Assembly: GCA_009602735.1 (NCBI GenBank)
Contig: WELA01002708.1
Location: forward strand, 1-64,000
Origin: Mesotaenium endlicherianum
Lineage: Eukaryota; Streptophyta; Zygnematophyceae; Zygnematales; Mesotaeniaceae
Direction of reading: 5' to 3'
Length of the DNA stretch: 64,000 bases
The first letter of the stretch is position 1, and each line of letters opens with the position of its first letter. The notes beneath the pieces are model-generated. The model saw nothing but the letters and a program-made list of their open reading frames with translations, ran no database searches and was not told the origin of the DNA. This document shows, piece by piece, positions 33,931 through 44,500 of the stretch. The translations under genes were made by a program, and so were the position numbers.

Positions 33931-34518
33931 ATGATTGCCGAAACGTTTAAATTCCTTAGCGAAGAGCTCAACGGTTACCTATCGCAAAAGCTGGGTGTTA
34001 CTACAGACCAGCGCCTTGTGCTGGGTAATATAGGCAAAGTGTCTGACAACGATACCAGCGGCACCAACACACTTACCGGGAAAGCCATTCTTTCACTGAT
34101 CAATGTAGAAGAAGACCGTATTACCAAGCAACAGGATAATTACCTCAAATCCGATACGCAGGTAACCTATAAGAATCCCCCACTCTATTTGAACCTCTAT
34201 GTGCTGTTCGCCATCAACCGGACCGATTACAGCGATTCACTCAAATGGCTGGCGTATATCATACAGTTTTTCCAACAGCAGCATGTATTCACCCCTGCCA
34301 GCAACCCCAATCTCGACGGCCGTATTCAGAAACTGATCGTTGACCTGTACAACCTCAATTTTGAACAGATCAACCAGTTGTGGAGTGTGATCGGTGGTAA
34401 GTACCTGCCTTCGGTAGTATATAAAATAAGACAGGTAGTGATAGATGAAAATGCCATTGAGTATGAAAGTGGTTTCATACAGGAGATCGATATTTCAATA
34501 CCACAGAACTATAAATAG
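33931..34518 (+). CDS. eCIS cap / tail terminator protein (DUF4255, Pvc16-like)
   Basis: A 195-aa DUF4255 protein, the Pvc16/Afp16 family that caps the distal end of the sheath and tube and sets particle closure. Visible: the helical start MIAETFKFLSEELNGYLSQKL, the ALLSLINVEEDR-like stretch AILSLINVEEDRITKQ, PPLYLNLYVLFAINRTDYSDSL and the C-terminal YESGFIQEIDISI strand. The start is Met 33931; a GTG-initiated reading from 33799 adds 44 residues unlike the family. It opens the operon, whereas pvc16 is last in the Photorhabdus cluster. It is followed 8 bp later by an unrecognised protein. Confidence 0.88.
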   Translation: MIAETFKFLSEELNGYLSQKLGVTTDQRLVLGNIGKVSDNDTSGTNTLTGKAILSLINVEEDRITKQQDNYLKSDTQVTYKNPPLYLNLYVLFAINRTDYSDSLKWLAYIIQFFQQQHVFTPASNPNLDGRIQKLIVDLYNLNFEQINQLWSVIGGKYLPSVVYKIRQVVIDENAIEYESGFIQEIDISIPQNYK

Positions 34519-34526
34519 CAGCCACT

Positions 34527-35696
34527 ATGTTGCTCAAATACGCCATACTGCTGAAGGTTGAAATGCTGCACGACTATTACAACGATCTGCGGTGTCCCGA
34601 TCTGGATTTTGTACCTAGTCGCGATACGGCTGATGCCCTCAAAGGGCATGATATGCTGTACAAAAGCATTGGCAACAAATTGATCCTGTTGATCAAAACA
34701 GATGATACCGGTAAACCTATTATTGTACCCAATTCCTCATTAAAACTTTGCTTTTATGTCAATATCAACAACGTTCGTTTTGCCAATTATACCAATATCA
34801 ATTTTCATCCTTTCGATGCTACCCGTTTTTATTTCACCAACCTCAACCAAACGAAGGTGGGTACCAGTTTATGTTTAAATACTGCTGTTGCGCAATACAA
34901 CAGTGCCAACAATTACCCTGTTGGCGCTTTGGCAGGCGATGCCATGGGTAATCATTACGAAGCGATCAAATCGAGCAGCAGCAGCAACATCCATGACACA
35001 TCCAACCCTGCTTACTGGCAGCCCAAAGGAACGGCGCAGTACGTGAACAATGGCGATGGTATATCGTTAGCAGGGGATACTTATTTATTTCATGGTACAG
35101 CTAATACCGACTTTACCATCCATATCTATACACTCAACACGGCTACCAGTGCATACGATAATTTACTCACCACCAGTACGATCCACTACCCAACTGCACA
35201 ACCAACTGTCCCGGTTGACCTGAGCCTGCTGAAGAATGGCAAATACAGGATAGAAGTCAATGGCAGCAGCTCATTGGTTTATCATGATAAAGAAGCGATA
35301 CTGCAAAACTGTTTTGGCATGGTGGAACTGTTCAACAACCTGCCGGCTACCAATGATTTTTCCTGGTTCGATGCTACCGGGTTGCCCAAACAATCTACAT
35401 ACAGCATACGTTTCGCCAACCGTTCAGTCATCTGGAAATACATTGCGCGCTCCGGCGATGTAACAGCCATCAAAGACAACGCGTCTGTATACACGTTTAA
35501 CAATGTGCCGGCGAGTACCGTATTTACTTCTTCAGTTCCCATTCCATTCAAAGAGCAGCCATTGAACAGTCTCTTTTTAGAATCGGCCTCCCTGGGAAAT
35601 ATCTCCCCCATTCCCAATCCCCCTACAAACAGGTTAAGCACCATCATACAGGGAAGCGATCATTATTACTGTGCAGAAAAACACCTGAATTACTAA
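34527..35696 (+). CDS. Unrecognised eCIS-cluster protein, 389 aa
   Basis: I do not recognise this family. The product is soluble, with no signal peptide or membrane helix. The first 90 residues are mixed alpha/beta (LLIKTDDTGKPIIVPNSSLKLCFYVNI). The middle is Ser/Asn/Thr-rich and beta-like, with NHYEAIKSSSSSNIHDTSNPAYWQPKG resembling a carbohydrate-binding or fibre-type motif. The end has two sandwich-like parts (LLKNGKYRIEVNG, STYSIRFANRSVIWKYIA). Placed between cap and sheath genes with gaps of 8 and 29 bp, it is likely a structural part such as a cap adaptor or a surface decoration (inference). Confidence 0.7.
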   Translation: MLLKYAILLKVEMLHDYYNDLRCPDLDFVPSRDTADALKGHDMLYKSIGNKLILLIKTDDTGKPIIVPNSSLKLCFYVNINNVRFANYTNINFHPFDATRFYFTNLNQTKVGTSLCLNTAVAQYNSANNYPVGALAGDAMGNHYEAIKSSSSSNIHDTSNPAYWQPKGTAQYVNNGDGISLAGDTYLFHGTANTDFTIHIYTLNTATSAYDNLLTTSTIHYPTAQPTVPVDLSLLKNGKYRIEVNGSSSLVYHDKEAILQNCFGMVELFNNLPATNDFSWFDATGLPKQSTYSIRFANRSVIWKYIARSGDVTAIKDNASVYTFNNVPASTVFTSSVPIPFKEQPLNSLFLESASLGNISPIPNPPTNRLSTIIQGSDHYYCAEKHLNY

Positions 35697-35725
35697 TACC
35701 AATACTTCATAAAAACAATTAAAAC

Positions 35726-37189
35726 ATGGCAACATCTTACAAAACACCCGGTGTCTACATAGAAGAGATATCGAAGTTTCCGCCATCCGTAGCGGAAGTT
35801 GAAACGGCCATCCCGGTATTCATTGGTTACACTGAAAAAGCAGGATTGGCTAATGCGCCTTTGCCCACCATTACCATCAATCCCGGTGGCGGCGATGTGG
35901 CAGTGTCGGAGGCAAAACGCATTGAATCATTACTTGAATACATCACTTATTTCGGAACGGGCCCCACGGAACACCTCACCATCAGTATTTCTGAAACGTT
36001 TACCGGCGGAGCGGCTGTTTATTCCAAGCTGGTAAGCAGGTCAATCACTGCTTCGGTAGTTACGCCAAGCATTCATACGATGTACTACCACATGCAATTG
36101 TATTTTACCAATGGTGGTGGCCCTTGCTATATCATCAGTGTAGGCAAAACAACAGAGGGCTCTGTAACCAAGAACAACTTGCTGGCGGGACTGGAGATGG
36201 CCAAACGGTATGATGAACCTACGCTGACCGTTTTCCCGCAAGCTGCCAAATTGAGCACTGCAGATGATGCTTACAATGTATACAGCCAGGCATTGTTACA
36301 GGCTGCTACTTTGCAGGACCGCTTTGTGGTGATGGACTGTTATAATGATGATACAGATACACTGAGGAATGCTGCGAGTTTGACTGATAACCTGAAATAT
36401 GGAGCGGCTTACCACCCTTTCCTGAGATCGGCCGTTAGTTACAAATACAATCTTACCGATGAAAGTAGCTTAACCATAACACTGCAACAGGACTTGAACA
36501 ACGACGGAAATTTCACCGATGCAGGCGAGCCAGCAGTCACTAAAACTTACGCCAGCCTGAATGCAGAACAAAAAACATTGGTAAAAGTGGAGATAGATAA
36601 GCTGGGGGTTGTACTCCCGCCCTGTGCAGCCATGGTTGGCGTATACGCCAATGTAGACAACCTGCGCGGTGTTTGGAAAGCACCTGCAAATGTAGGCTTG
36701 CAAATGGTGAACGGACTTACCAAGCTGGTCAATGCAGTAGACCAGGCAGCATTGAACGTAGATCCTGTTGCAGGCAAATCGATCAATGTGATCAGGGCGT
36801 TCACCGGGAAAGGCATACTGGTATGGGGTGCACGTACCCTGGCCGGTAACGACAATGAATGGCGTTATATCAATGTAAGGCGATTCTGCATCATGGTAGA
36901 GATCAGCAGCAAGCTGGCTTCCGGCACTTTTGTGTTCGAACCCAATGATGCCAATACCTGGGCCAAAGTACAGGGTATGCTGGAGAATTTCCTCACCCTG
37001 CAATGGAGGGCCGGTGCATTACAGGGCGCCAAACCATCCGATGCTTTTTATGTAGCGGTGGGACTGAACAGGACCATGACTGCGCAGGATATACTGGAAG
37101 GCCGTATGATCGTTGAAATAGGTATGGCTGTAGTAAGACCCGCAGAATTCATTATCCTCCGCTTCAGTCAAATGATGGCCAAAAGCTAA
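35726..37189 (+). CDS. eCIS contractile sheath protein (Pvc2-like)
   Basis: Sheath subunit of 487 aa that surrounds the inner tube and contracts to drive it into a target. The N-terminus SYKTPGVYIEEISKFPPSVAEVETAIPVFIGYTEKA is the standard phage/PVC sheath start. The C-terminal core is equally clear: GILVWGARTLAGNDNEWRYINVRR, WRAGALQGAKPSDAFYVAVGLNRTMTAQDILEGRMIVEIGMAVVRPAEFIIL. A variable insertion occupies roughly 75-150. It is the only sheath gene here, while Photorhabdus PVC and Afp carry three. The tube gene follows after 31 bp. Confidence 0.97.
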   Translation: MATSYKTPGVYIEEISKFPPSVAEVETAIPVFIGYTEKAGLANAPLPTITINPGGGDVAVSEAKRIESLLEYITYFGTGPTEHLTISISETFTGGAAVYSKLVSRSITASVVTPSIHTMYYHMQLYFTNGGGPCYIISVGKTTEGSVTKNNLLAGLEMAKRYDEPTLTVFPQAAKLSTADDAYNVYSQALLQAATLQDRFVVMDCYNDDTDTLRNAASLTDNLKYGAAYHPFLRSAVSYKYNLTDESSLTITLQQDLNNDGNFTDAGEPAVTKTYASLNAEQKTLVKVEIDKLGVVLPPCAAMVGVYANVDNLRGVWKAPANVGLQMVNGLTKLVNAVDQAALNVDPVAGKSINVIRAFTGKGILVWGARTLAGNDNEWRYINVRRFCIMVEISSKLASGTFVFEPNDANTWAKVQGMLENFLTLQWRAGALQGAKPSDAFYVAVGLNRTMTAQDILEGRMIVEIGMAVVRPAEFIILRFSQMMAKS

Positions 37190-37220
37190 CCCTCATCCAT
37201 AAAATTTAAAAATCAAAACA

Positions 37221-37658
37221 ATGGCAACAGCAAACACATACCCTATACCAAAATTCCATTTCCGTGTAGAATGGGGTGGCTCACGCATCGGCTTTTCGGA
37301 AGCTACGGGACTCGATAAGCAGATCGAAGCCATCGAATACCGGGAAGGTTCCAGTCCTACTTATTCCAAGATCAAAATGCCCGGCCTGCACAAGTTCAGC
37401 AACATCACGCTGAAACGCGGCACGTTCGAGGGTGATAAAGAATATTACAAATGGATCAATACGGTCAACCTCAATAAAGTAGAGCGCCGCGATGTAACCA
37501 TCAGCCTGCTCAACGAGAACCACGACCCTGTTATTACCTGGAAAGTGATCAACGCCTTTCCGGTAAAAATACAGGCAAGCGATCTCAAAGCCGATGGTAA
37601 TGAAGTGGCCATTGAAACCCTGGAACTCGCTCATGAAGGGTTGGATGTGCTGATGTAA
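37221..37658 (+). CDS. eCIS inner tube protein (gp19/Pvc1-like)
   Basis: A 145-aa tube subunit; hexamers stack to form the hollow needle that carries cargo. Motifs: YPIPKFHFRVEWGGSRIGFSEATGLDK at the N-terminus, MPGLHKFSNITLKRGTFEGDKEYYKWI in the middle and a C-terminal VAIETLELAHEGLDVLM, all usual for the phage gp19-like family. It lies between the sheath and a second tube-like gene. It is the more canonical of the two and is taken as the main tube. Confidence 0.95.
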   Translation: MATANTYPIPKFHFRVEWGGSRIGFSEATGLDKQIEAIEYREGSSPTYSKIKMPGLHKFSNITLKRGTFEGDKEYYKWINTVNLNKVERRDVTISLLNENHDPVITWKVINAFPVKIQASDLKADGNEVAIETLELAHEGLDVLM

Positions 37659-37695
37659 AACAGCGATCATTGTTTAACAGGTAAAAGAACAAGCC

Positions 37696-38148
37696 ATGGC
37701 TGATACATCGGCAGGCGGATATTATCCGCCGGTGGGGTTCCATTTCAAGGTTGAGTTCATTGGCGTTGGTAACGACAACGACACCCGGTTCCAGTCGGTC
37801 AGCGGACTCACCGTTGAATACGACACCGAATCATTCAAAGAAGGTGGCGAGAACCGCTATGAACATAAGTTGCCGGTGCGTACCAAGTACCCCGACCTGT
37901 CATTGAAAAGAGGCATGCTCACCGATTCGGATGTGATCAATTGGTGCATCAAAGCCTTTCGCGACAGGCAGTTCGATCCTGTACAGATCAGCATCATGCT
38001 GCTCAATGAACAACACCAGCCACTTAAAACATGGAATATATTCAATGCATGGCCCAAGAAATGGTCGGTATCGGATTTTAATGCACAGGAAAACACCGTG
38101 GTAGTGGAAACACTGGATCTCTGTTATAGTTATTTCACCGTTCAATAG
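37696..38148 (+). CDS. Second tube-type protein (gp19/Pvc5-like, tube initiator)
   Basis: A 150-aa paralogue of the tube protein: GGYYPPVGFHFKVEFIGVGNDNDTRFQSVSGLTVEYDTESF, YPDLSLKRGMLTDSDVINWC and VVVETLDLCYSYF. In characterised eCIS a second gp19-like protein (Pvc5-like) starts the tube at the baseplate, which fits its place just before DUF5908 and the LysM adaptor. The acidic inserts near the start differ from the main tube. Structural role is inferred from position and paralogy. Confidence 0.93.
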   Translation: MADTSAGGYYPPVGFHFKVEFIGVGNDNDTRFQSVSGLTVEYDTESFKEGGENRYEHKLPVRTKYPDLSLKRGMLTDSDVINWCIKAFRDRQFDPVQISIMLLNEQHQPLKTWNIFNAWPKKWSVSDFNAQENTVVVETLDLCYSYFTVQ

Positions 38149-38156
38149 TACAGCGC

Positions 38157-38339
38157 ATGCCCATTGAAATAAGAGAACTGATTATCAAAGCAACGGTCAA
38201 CAACCCGAATCCACAGGCAGAGGAAACGGTTCAACCACCGGCTGCACAAGGTGGCGGGGCAAAAACAGACCTGGACGGTATCGTGTCGCAATGTGTGGAA
38301 CAAGTGCTCGACATCATACAGAACAAGAAAGAAAGATAA
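38157..38339 (+). CDS. DUF5908 small eCIS protein (Pvc6-like position)
   Basis: A 60-aa protein with the family start MPIEIRELIIKATVN and a helical end IVSQCVEQVLDIIQNKKER, separated by a Pro/Gln/Gly-rich linker. Small proteins of this kind sit between the second tube gene and the LysM gene in many eCIS clusters. It probably bridges tube and baseplate parts; its exact role is unknown. Gaps are 8 bp before and 4 bp after. Confidence 0.8.
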   Translation: MPIEIRELIIKATVNNPNPQAEETVQPPAAQGGGAKTDLDGIVSQCVEQVLDIIQNKKER

Positions 38340-38343
38340 CAAC

Positions 38344-39027
38344 ATGCTCGAAAAAGTTCAGATCATAGCGTACAATAACCAGGATTATGCAGATAGTCAC
38401 AAAGTGAATGATCCGGGCAATCCTTTTAAAGCCATGATCAATCCGGAGAATTATTCGCTGGATTATAAAGTGGAGTTTACGGAAGGACAAGGACATGGTA
38501 CGAGTACAGCACACCAGCGTTTCAATTTCAAGAAGCCGGAAGAAATGTCTTTCGAATTCCTGTTCGATTGCACCGGTATCATCGATAATAATCCAAAAGA
38601 GAGTATACACGATGATGTGGAAGCATTCAAAAAACTCCTGCTGGAATACGACAGCGATTCGCATGAGCCCAGGTTCTTCAAAGTGATATGGGGTACTTTT
38701 ATATTCAAAGGACGTTGTACGGCATTGACCATCAATTTCAAATTATTCAATTCTAATGGATCACCCATTCGCGCCGTATGCAAGACCACATTCAAAGGCA
38801 GTATCGATGAGCAGTTGCGCGTGGCAACAGAAAATGCACACTCTCCCGATATCACACATTACCGCGTGGTAAAAAGCGGCGAGACTCTGCCATGGCTGTG
38901 TTACCTGGTTTACGGCGATTCAAAATATTATATGCAGGTAGCCAGGGTGAACAACCTGGTCGATTTCAGGAACCTGCAACAAGGCCAACAATTATTCTTC
39001 CCCCCTATTGATAAAAACAGCGTTTAA
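38344..39027 (+). CDS. LysM-containing tube/baseplate adaptor (Pvc7-like)
   Basis: A 227-aa contractile-injection-system tube protein, the gp53-like/Pvc7 family that joins the spike to the tube. The N-terminal domain has NPFKAMINPENYSLDYKVEF and MSFEFLFDCTGI. The C-terminal LysM module (about 175-225) reads HYRVVKSGETLPWLCYLVYGD and then LQQGQQLFFPP. In this setting LysM probably mediates assembly contacts rather than cell-wall binding. I use Met 38344, since an upstream reading from 38251 lies inside DUF5908. Its stop shares one base with the spike's ATG (TAATG). Confidence 0.94.
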   Translation: MLEKVQIIAYNNQDYADSHKVNDPGNPFKAMINPENYSLDYKVEFTEGQGHGTSTAHQRFNFKKPEEMSFEFLFDCTGIIDNNPKESIHDDVEAFKKLLLEYDSDSHEPRFFKVIWGTFIFKGRCTALTINFKLFNSNGSPIRAVCKTTFKGSIDEQLRVATENAHSPDITHYRVVKSGETLPWLCYLVYGDSKYYMQVARVNNLVDFRNLQQGQQLFFPPIDKNSV

Positions 39028-40775
39028 TGCCCAACGAAAGGACCATACCATCTGAAGCATCCAAAAGCGTATGCACATTTACCATCCTCTCGGGCGGCAA
39101 TGCGGTGTCCAGGACTTACCAGGTAATGGCCATCGCAGTTAATAAAGAGATCAACCGCATACCCGTTGCTACCATCATACTGGTAGACGGAGAACCTTCG
39201 AAAGAAACCTTCGCCATCAGTAACACGCCCGATTTTGAACCGGGCAAAGAGATCGAGATCAAGGCCGGTTACCGGAGTGATGAGAAAACGATTTTCAAAG
39301 GCATCGTTATCAAACATGGCATCAAAGTGCGGAAGACGAGTTCGGTATTGGTGATAGAATGCAAAGACAAAGCTGTTAAGATGACTGTGACCAGTAAGAG
39401 TAAATATTTCAAGGACAGCAAAGACAGTGATGTGATGGAACAACTGATCGGCGCACATCAACTGGATAAAGACGTAAGCGCTACCAACCTGCAACATAAA
39501 GAACTGGTACAATACAATACAACCGATTGGGACTTCATCATGTGCCGCGCAGATGCCAATGGTCTTTTATGCATGCCGAATGATGGCAAGATCACCATTG
39601 CCAAACCCAATTTCTCCGGTGATGCCGTACTTACTGTGCAATACGGCGCTACCGTGCACGACCTGGATGCAGAGATCGACGCCCGCTTCCAGTTAAAAGG
39701 TGTGAAAGCAACGGCCTGGGATCCATCGCAACAAAGCCTGGTAGATGGTATAGAAGCCGCAGATGCTGGTGTGCCCCAAGCAGGTAATATCAGCGCCAAC
39801 ACACTTGCAGGTGTTATTGGCGACGATGATTATGTGTTGAAACACAGCGGCAAACTGGTTGACCAGGAGCTGCAACAATGGGCCAATGCCAAACTATTGA
39901 AACACCGCCTGGCTAAAATAAGAGGCAGGGTAAGCACCGATGGTACGGCTGCTGTGCTGCCCGGAAAGATCATCCAGGTCAATGGCGCAGGCGACCGGTT
40001 CAACGGAAAATTATTTGTTACCGGTGTGCGGCATGAAATACAAAAAGGGAACTGGCTCACCACTTTTCAATTTGGTGTAGAGCCCGAATGGTTTGCACAA
40101 ACCTACGATGTGCAACAGCCGATGGCAGGCGCGCTATTGCCTGCCGTACAGGGATTGCAGTTGGGTGTGGTAACCAAACTCGAAAGCGATCCCGACGGAG
40201 AAGACCGGATCATGGTACGCTTGCCATTGATCGATACCGGTGACGATGGAATATGGAGCCGCGTGTGCTCTTTGGATGCAGGCGATAAGCGGGGTATGTT
40301 TTTCCGCCCCGAAATTGGCGATGAAGTGATCGTGGGATTCATCAACAACGATCCGCGCCACTCAGTGATACTGGGTATGTGCAACAGCAGTAAAAAGCCC
40401 GCTCCCCTCCAGGCAAGTGACCAAAATAATGAGAAGGGATATGTATCACGCAGCGCCATGAAAATGATCTTCAACGACGACAAAAAAACAATCAGCATAG
40501 AAACACCCGGCGGAAACAAAGTATTGATATCGGAAGAAAACAAGACCATCAAAATGGAAGACCAGAACGGCAATAAGTTCACCATGGATGAAAACGGCAT
40601 CAAGCTGGAAAGCATCAAAGACCTGACTTTAAAAGCGGCCAACGAATTCCAGGCGCAGGGCCTGAATACGACGGTTAAAAGCGATGCGCAATTGAAAGTG
40701 CAGGGCGGTTCCGGTGCAGAAGTTTCATCGGGCGGCAATACAGCCGTAAAAGGATCCATTGTTCAAATCAACTAA
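39027..40775 (+). CDS. VgrG-like central spike protein (Pvc8-like)
   Basis: A 582-aa spike trimer subunit at the centre of the baseplate. Residues 1 to about 360 are gp27/VgrG-like domains (IPVATIILVDGEPSKETFAI, IEIKAGYRSDEKTIFKGIV). An OB-fold follows at about 375-460 (VVTKLESDPDGEDRIMVRLPL, IGDEVIVGFINNDPRHSVILG), then a gp5-like beta-prism with repeating strands (SIETPGGNKVLISEENKTIKM). It ends without an effector extension. Overlap with the LysM gene by one base implies coupled translation; PAAR follows 11 bp after its stop. Confidence 0.95.
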   Translation: MPNERTIPSEASKSVCTFTILSGGNAVSRTYQVMAIAVNKEINRIPVATIILVDGEPSKETFAISNTPDFEPGKEIEIKAGYRSDEKTIFKGIVIKHGIKVRKTSSVLVIECKDKAVKMTVTSKSKYFKDSKDSDVMEQLIGAHQLDKDVSATNLQHKELVQYNTTDWDFIMCRADANGLLCMPNDGKITIAKPNFSGDAVLTVQYGATVHDLDAEIDARFQLKGVKATAWDPSQQSLVDGIEAADAGVPQAGNISANTLAGVIGDDDYVLKHSGKLVDQELQQWANAKLLKHRLAKIRGRVSTDGTAAVLPGKIIQVNGAGDRFNGKLFVTGVRHEIQKGNWLTTFQFGVEPEWFAQTYDVQQPMAGALLPAVQGLQLGVVTKLESDPDGEDRIMVRLPLIDTGDDGIWSRVCSLDAGDKRGMFFRPEIGDEVIVGFINNDPRHSVILGMCNSSKKPAPLQASDQNNEKGYVSRSAMKMIFNDDKKTISIETPGGNKVLISEENKTIKMEDQNGNKFTMDENGIKLESIKDLTLKAANEFQAQGLNTTVKSDAQLKVQGGSGAEVSSGGNTAVKGSIVQIN

Positions 40776-40786
40776 AACGAATGATT

Positions 40787-41077
40787 ATGCCAGCAGCAGC
40801 AAAGATTGGAGATATGCATACCTGTCCTATGATGAACGGACCGGTGCCGCATGTAGGCGGACCTGTAACAGGCCCCGGTTGTGCCACAGTGCTCATCGGT
40901 GGCATGCCGGCTGCACGTGTGGGCGACATGCTCACTTGTGTGGGACCACCTGATACGATTGTACAAGGTTCGGCTACGGTAATGATCGGCGGAGCGCCGG
41001 CAGCAAGACAGGGAGATACCACAGCACACGGAGGCGTTATTGTAATGGGTACACCTACTGTGATCATTGGAGGATAA
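40787..41077 (+). CDS. PAAR-repeat spike tip protein (Pvc10-like)
   Basis: A 96-aa PAAR protein that sharpens the spike, usually with a bound metal. It begins MPAAAKIGDMHTCPM and contains the repeated units VLIGGMPAARVGD and VMIGGAPAARQGD, ending in TPTVIIGG. The His/Cys residues that normally hold the metal are present (DMHTC, MLTC, TAHGG). I prefer Met 40787 to the ATG two codons upstream because the family starts with MPAAA. No toxin is attached. Confidence 0.95.
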   Translation: MPAAAKIGDMHTCPMMNGPVPHVGGPVTGPGCATVLIGGMPAARVGDMLTCVGPPDTIVQGSATVMIGGAPAARQGDTTAHGGVIVMGTPTVIIGG

Positions 41078-41086
41078 AACAACATT

Positions 41087-41539
41087 ATGGCAACAATTAC
41101 AGCAATCAACGACGATTTCCTGGGCAAAGGATGGAGCTTCCCTCCCAACTTCAACGTAGGCAATGCAGGCGTGGACATGACGGAAAAAATGGAAGACATC
41201 CACAAAAGCCTGGAGATATTACTCACTACCACGATCGGTGAACGCGTGATGGAACCCAAATACGGCTGCAACATGGTGGACCTGTTGTTCGAACCGCTGA
41301 ACACTACAACGGTTACCATCATGAAAGACCGGATACAAACGGCCATACTGTATTTCGAACCGAGGATCGATGCCAAAAACATTGAACTCGATATGGATGA
41401 TAAAATAGAAGGTGTGGTGCTGATCAAAATTGAGTATGTGGTGCGCGCTACAAACTCAAGGTTCAATTTTGTTTACCCCTATTATAAAGACGAAGGAACT
41501 GAATTACAAATGGTGACTACCAACACACAGATAGCCTGA
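41087..41539 (+). CDS. gp25-like baseplate wedge protein (Pvc9-like)
   Basis: A 150-aa gp25/GPW protein with lysozyme-like fold that joins the baseplate wedge to the first sheath ring. Key features: DFLGKGWSFPPNF, then MEDIHKSLEILLTTTIGERVMEPKYGCNMVDLLFEP, which carries the conserved Glu-Pro-x-Gly segment, and YFEPRIDAKNIEL. It begins 9 bp after PAAR and is followed by the first of two large wedge genes. Confidence 0.95.
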   Translation: MATITAINDDFLGKGWSFPPNFNVGNAGVDMTEKMEDIHKSLEILLTTTIGERVMEPKYGCNMVDLLFEPLNTTTVTIMKDRIQTAILYFEPRIDAKNIELDMDDKIEGVVLIKIEYVVRATNSRFNFVYPYYKDEGTELQMVTTNTQIA

Positions 41540-41545
41540 TAAATT

Positions 41546-44500
41546 ATGAGTTGCGACAATAAAAATCCTTTACAGCGAAATGGCACCGGCCAGCAGCAAC
41601 GCATGCCCGAAGCCCTGAAAGACGGCTATGTGCTGGTGGAAGAACGCGACTATAAAGAATGGATCGTATTTGCCAGCCAGTTCGCGCAATGGATCAAGTA
41701 TTTCGATAACACCAACCAGTCCAATGGCAACTGGCAATCCTTTTTCACCTCAGATATATCGGCCGTGCTGGGTAGCACCGCCATACAGGACATAGACGAA
41801 TACAGGCGTAGTTTCAAAGAAAAATTTGATGTGCTCAGGGCCGATAAGAACAAACTGAAGGCCGATCTGCTGAAAGAAACTTTCAACGGGTTATTCGGTG
41901 GCATACTTACTTTATGTGTGGCGATAGATGCAGCGGCTGCAAAATTACCCGATGGCAATCCATTGAAGGAAACCATTCAAAACCTGGTACGTTCCAGGCT
42001 GCAAAATGAATTCACCCAACTGCTGGCAGTGTACAAAGGTGCAGCGATAGCCAGTCTTGTAAAAGAAACAACTTATCCCGGCTGGTTCATTTTGAATAAA
42101 CAGGTAAAAAGCCCTTCTCATATTCTCACAAATGACCAGCTATCAGCCGCATGGCTGAATGGCGCTGCCACACTCAATGATTATTACCAGGCTGCCGGTC
42201 TGGCTGCGAATACAGAAATATTCGGAACAGGTACGGAACCCTGGCAGAAGATACACCACGCGGTGAATCATAATTTATTCACCGGCATTTTCGACCAGTT
42301 CCTCAAAGCCTATACTCGTATCATCAGCGATGCAGAGCATTTGTTGTTACAAACCCTCAGTAACTGGAGCAGTCATGCACCACATTATACTTTGTTCCTG
42401 ACTTTTCTGAAGCTGTTCAAATACGCCAAAGCAGGCATCAATACACTTACCCAACGTCATCTCGACTTTTATTATAAGGAAGTATTGTCGCTCGTGCCCA
42501 GGGCCGAAATACCCGATCATGTACACCTGGTAATGGAACTGGCCAAACAGACAAATGAATACATGCTTGCCAAAGGCAGTTTGTTCAAAGCAGGTAAAGA
42601 CAGTTTGGGAAAAGAATTGTTTTACGCACTCGATAAAGACACGGTATTCAATAAAGCTTCCATCGCAGCATTGATGAATGTGTACAAAGGCGATGCAGAT
42701 GATAAGACAGGTAAGATCAACAACAAAGGAAGACTCTTTGCGGCAGCCATAGCCAATTCACAGGATGGAAAAGGTGCAGAGCTGAAATCGCTCAATAAAG
42801 AATGGCATCCGTTTTTCATCAAGACCTACGCAGATGGCAAACTGAAATCCATCGATACGCCCCGGGCACAGGTGGGATTTGCAGTTGCTTCGCACTACCT
42901 CTACCTTACGGAAGGGGAACGGGCAATTGACCTCACCATGCAGTTTGCCGACGGCACTTACGAGGATATATCCGAAACCGGTGCCTTTGAATGTTACGCT
43001 ACTACTGACAAAGGGTGGTACCGGATCAAAACCTATGAAATATTTTGTAACACCAACAGTTCGGGTAAAGCCTATTATACCGTTCATATTATGTTGAACG
43101 GCAATGAACCGCCCATCACTAATTATGTGGCAGCTGTTCACGGCGGCTCATTCAATTGTAACCTGCCGGTAGTGAAAGTTTATCTCAACCAGGGCGATGA
43201 CATGTTTTATTATTACGATTCGCTGAGTGGATTGAAAATAGAAGATATCAAAGTGTCCGTATCCGTTGGCAATAGCAGTACGTATAGTCAAAGCGGATTG
43301 AAACAATTATCGGTAGCCAATGATGCCGGACTGGTAGATACTTCCAAACCTTTTCAACCTTTTGGCGCTTTGCCAAAAGCAGGCTCTTCAATATTCATTG
43401 GTAATAAAGAATTATTCTGTAAAAAGAATGCAGCCGTTGTATTGAATATTGAATGGAAAAATCTTCCGGCCAATGGCACACAGATCATTTTTCCCGCCGG
43501 CACGGCGCCAGGTGCAGCATTCAGACACCTGGCGAAAGGTGTCTGGACCAAAGACCTGGATACTTCCATTTTCAATGGCAGCACGGCAAAAGTAGCAGTT
43601 ACCAATGCAAGTGGCAAAGCCATTCCATTGGCAGATGAAACCATTGTGGATTATGCAGATACTTATCAACCTTATAACGGCAGCAGTAATAAAGGTTTCT
43701 TAAGATTGAGCCTGAACAATGATTTGGGCAACGACGCTTACCAAAATCAGAGGATCGTTTACCTGGTTAAATTGGCCAAAAATCCTACCATCACCGATCA
43801 ACCACCCGTTGCACCGTACACCCCCATGATCAGCTCACTCTATGCAAGCTATACCGCTTCTACCAACAGCCAATTGAACAAACAAGATCAAGCGGTTTAC
43901 AATGAAAGAACAGCACGCTATTTCCATCTTTACCCTTTTGGAGAAAGCGAGCAACACGCCTACCTGAACAAAAATGCAACGCTTGATTTTCTTCCGCAAT
44001 TCACACATGCAGAAGAAACCAAAGATCATATAGCAGATAACGGTTCTTTTTTCATTGGGTTAAAAGACCTGAAGCCACAGCAAAGCGTTAATGTGTTGTT
44101 TCAGGTAATGGAAGGCACCAGCGATCCTACCCTCTCTGTTACGGGTACATTGATTCATTGGAGTTATTTGCGCAATAACCAGTGGAAACCATTTGATGAA
44201 CAGTCAGTTGTTGATCAAACCAGGAGCCTCCGGCAGTCGGGCATTATTTCCTTTCAGATACCGGAAGACGCCACACTGCAACACACCATGATGCCAACCG
44301 GATTAATTTGGCTGAAAGCATCGGTTTCACCGCCCAATAAACCGGCTGCTGTATGCAAGCTCTTACATGTTGCTGCGCAAGCAGCTGCGGTCAGCTTTAC
44401 AGACCAGCACAACGCGCCTGATTTCCTGAACAATGCGTTGCCGGCCAATACCATTTCAAAATTGAAAGACCCGGTATCTGATGTGAAAAAGATCAGTCAG

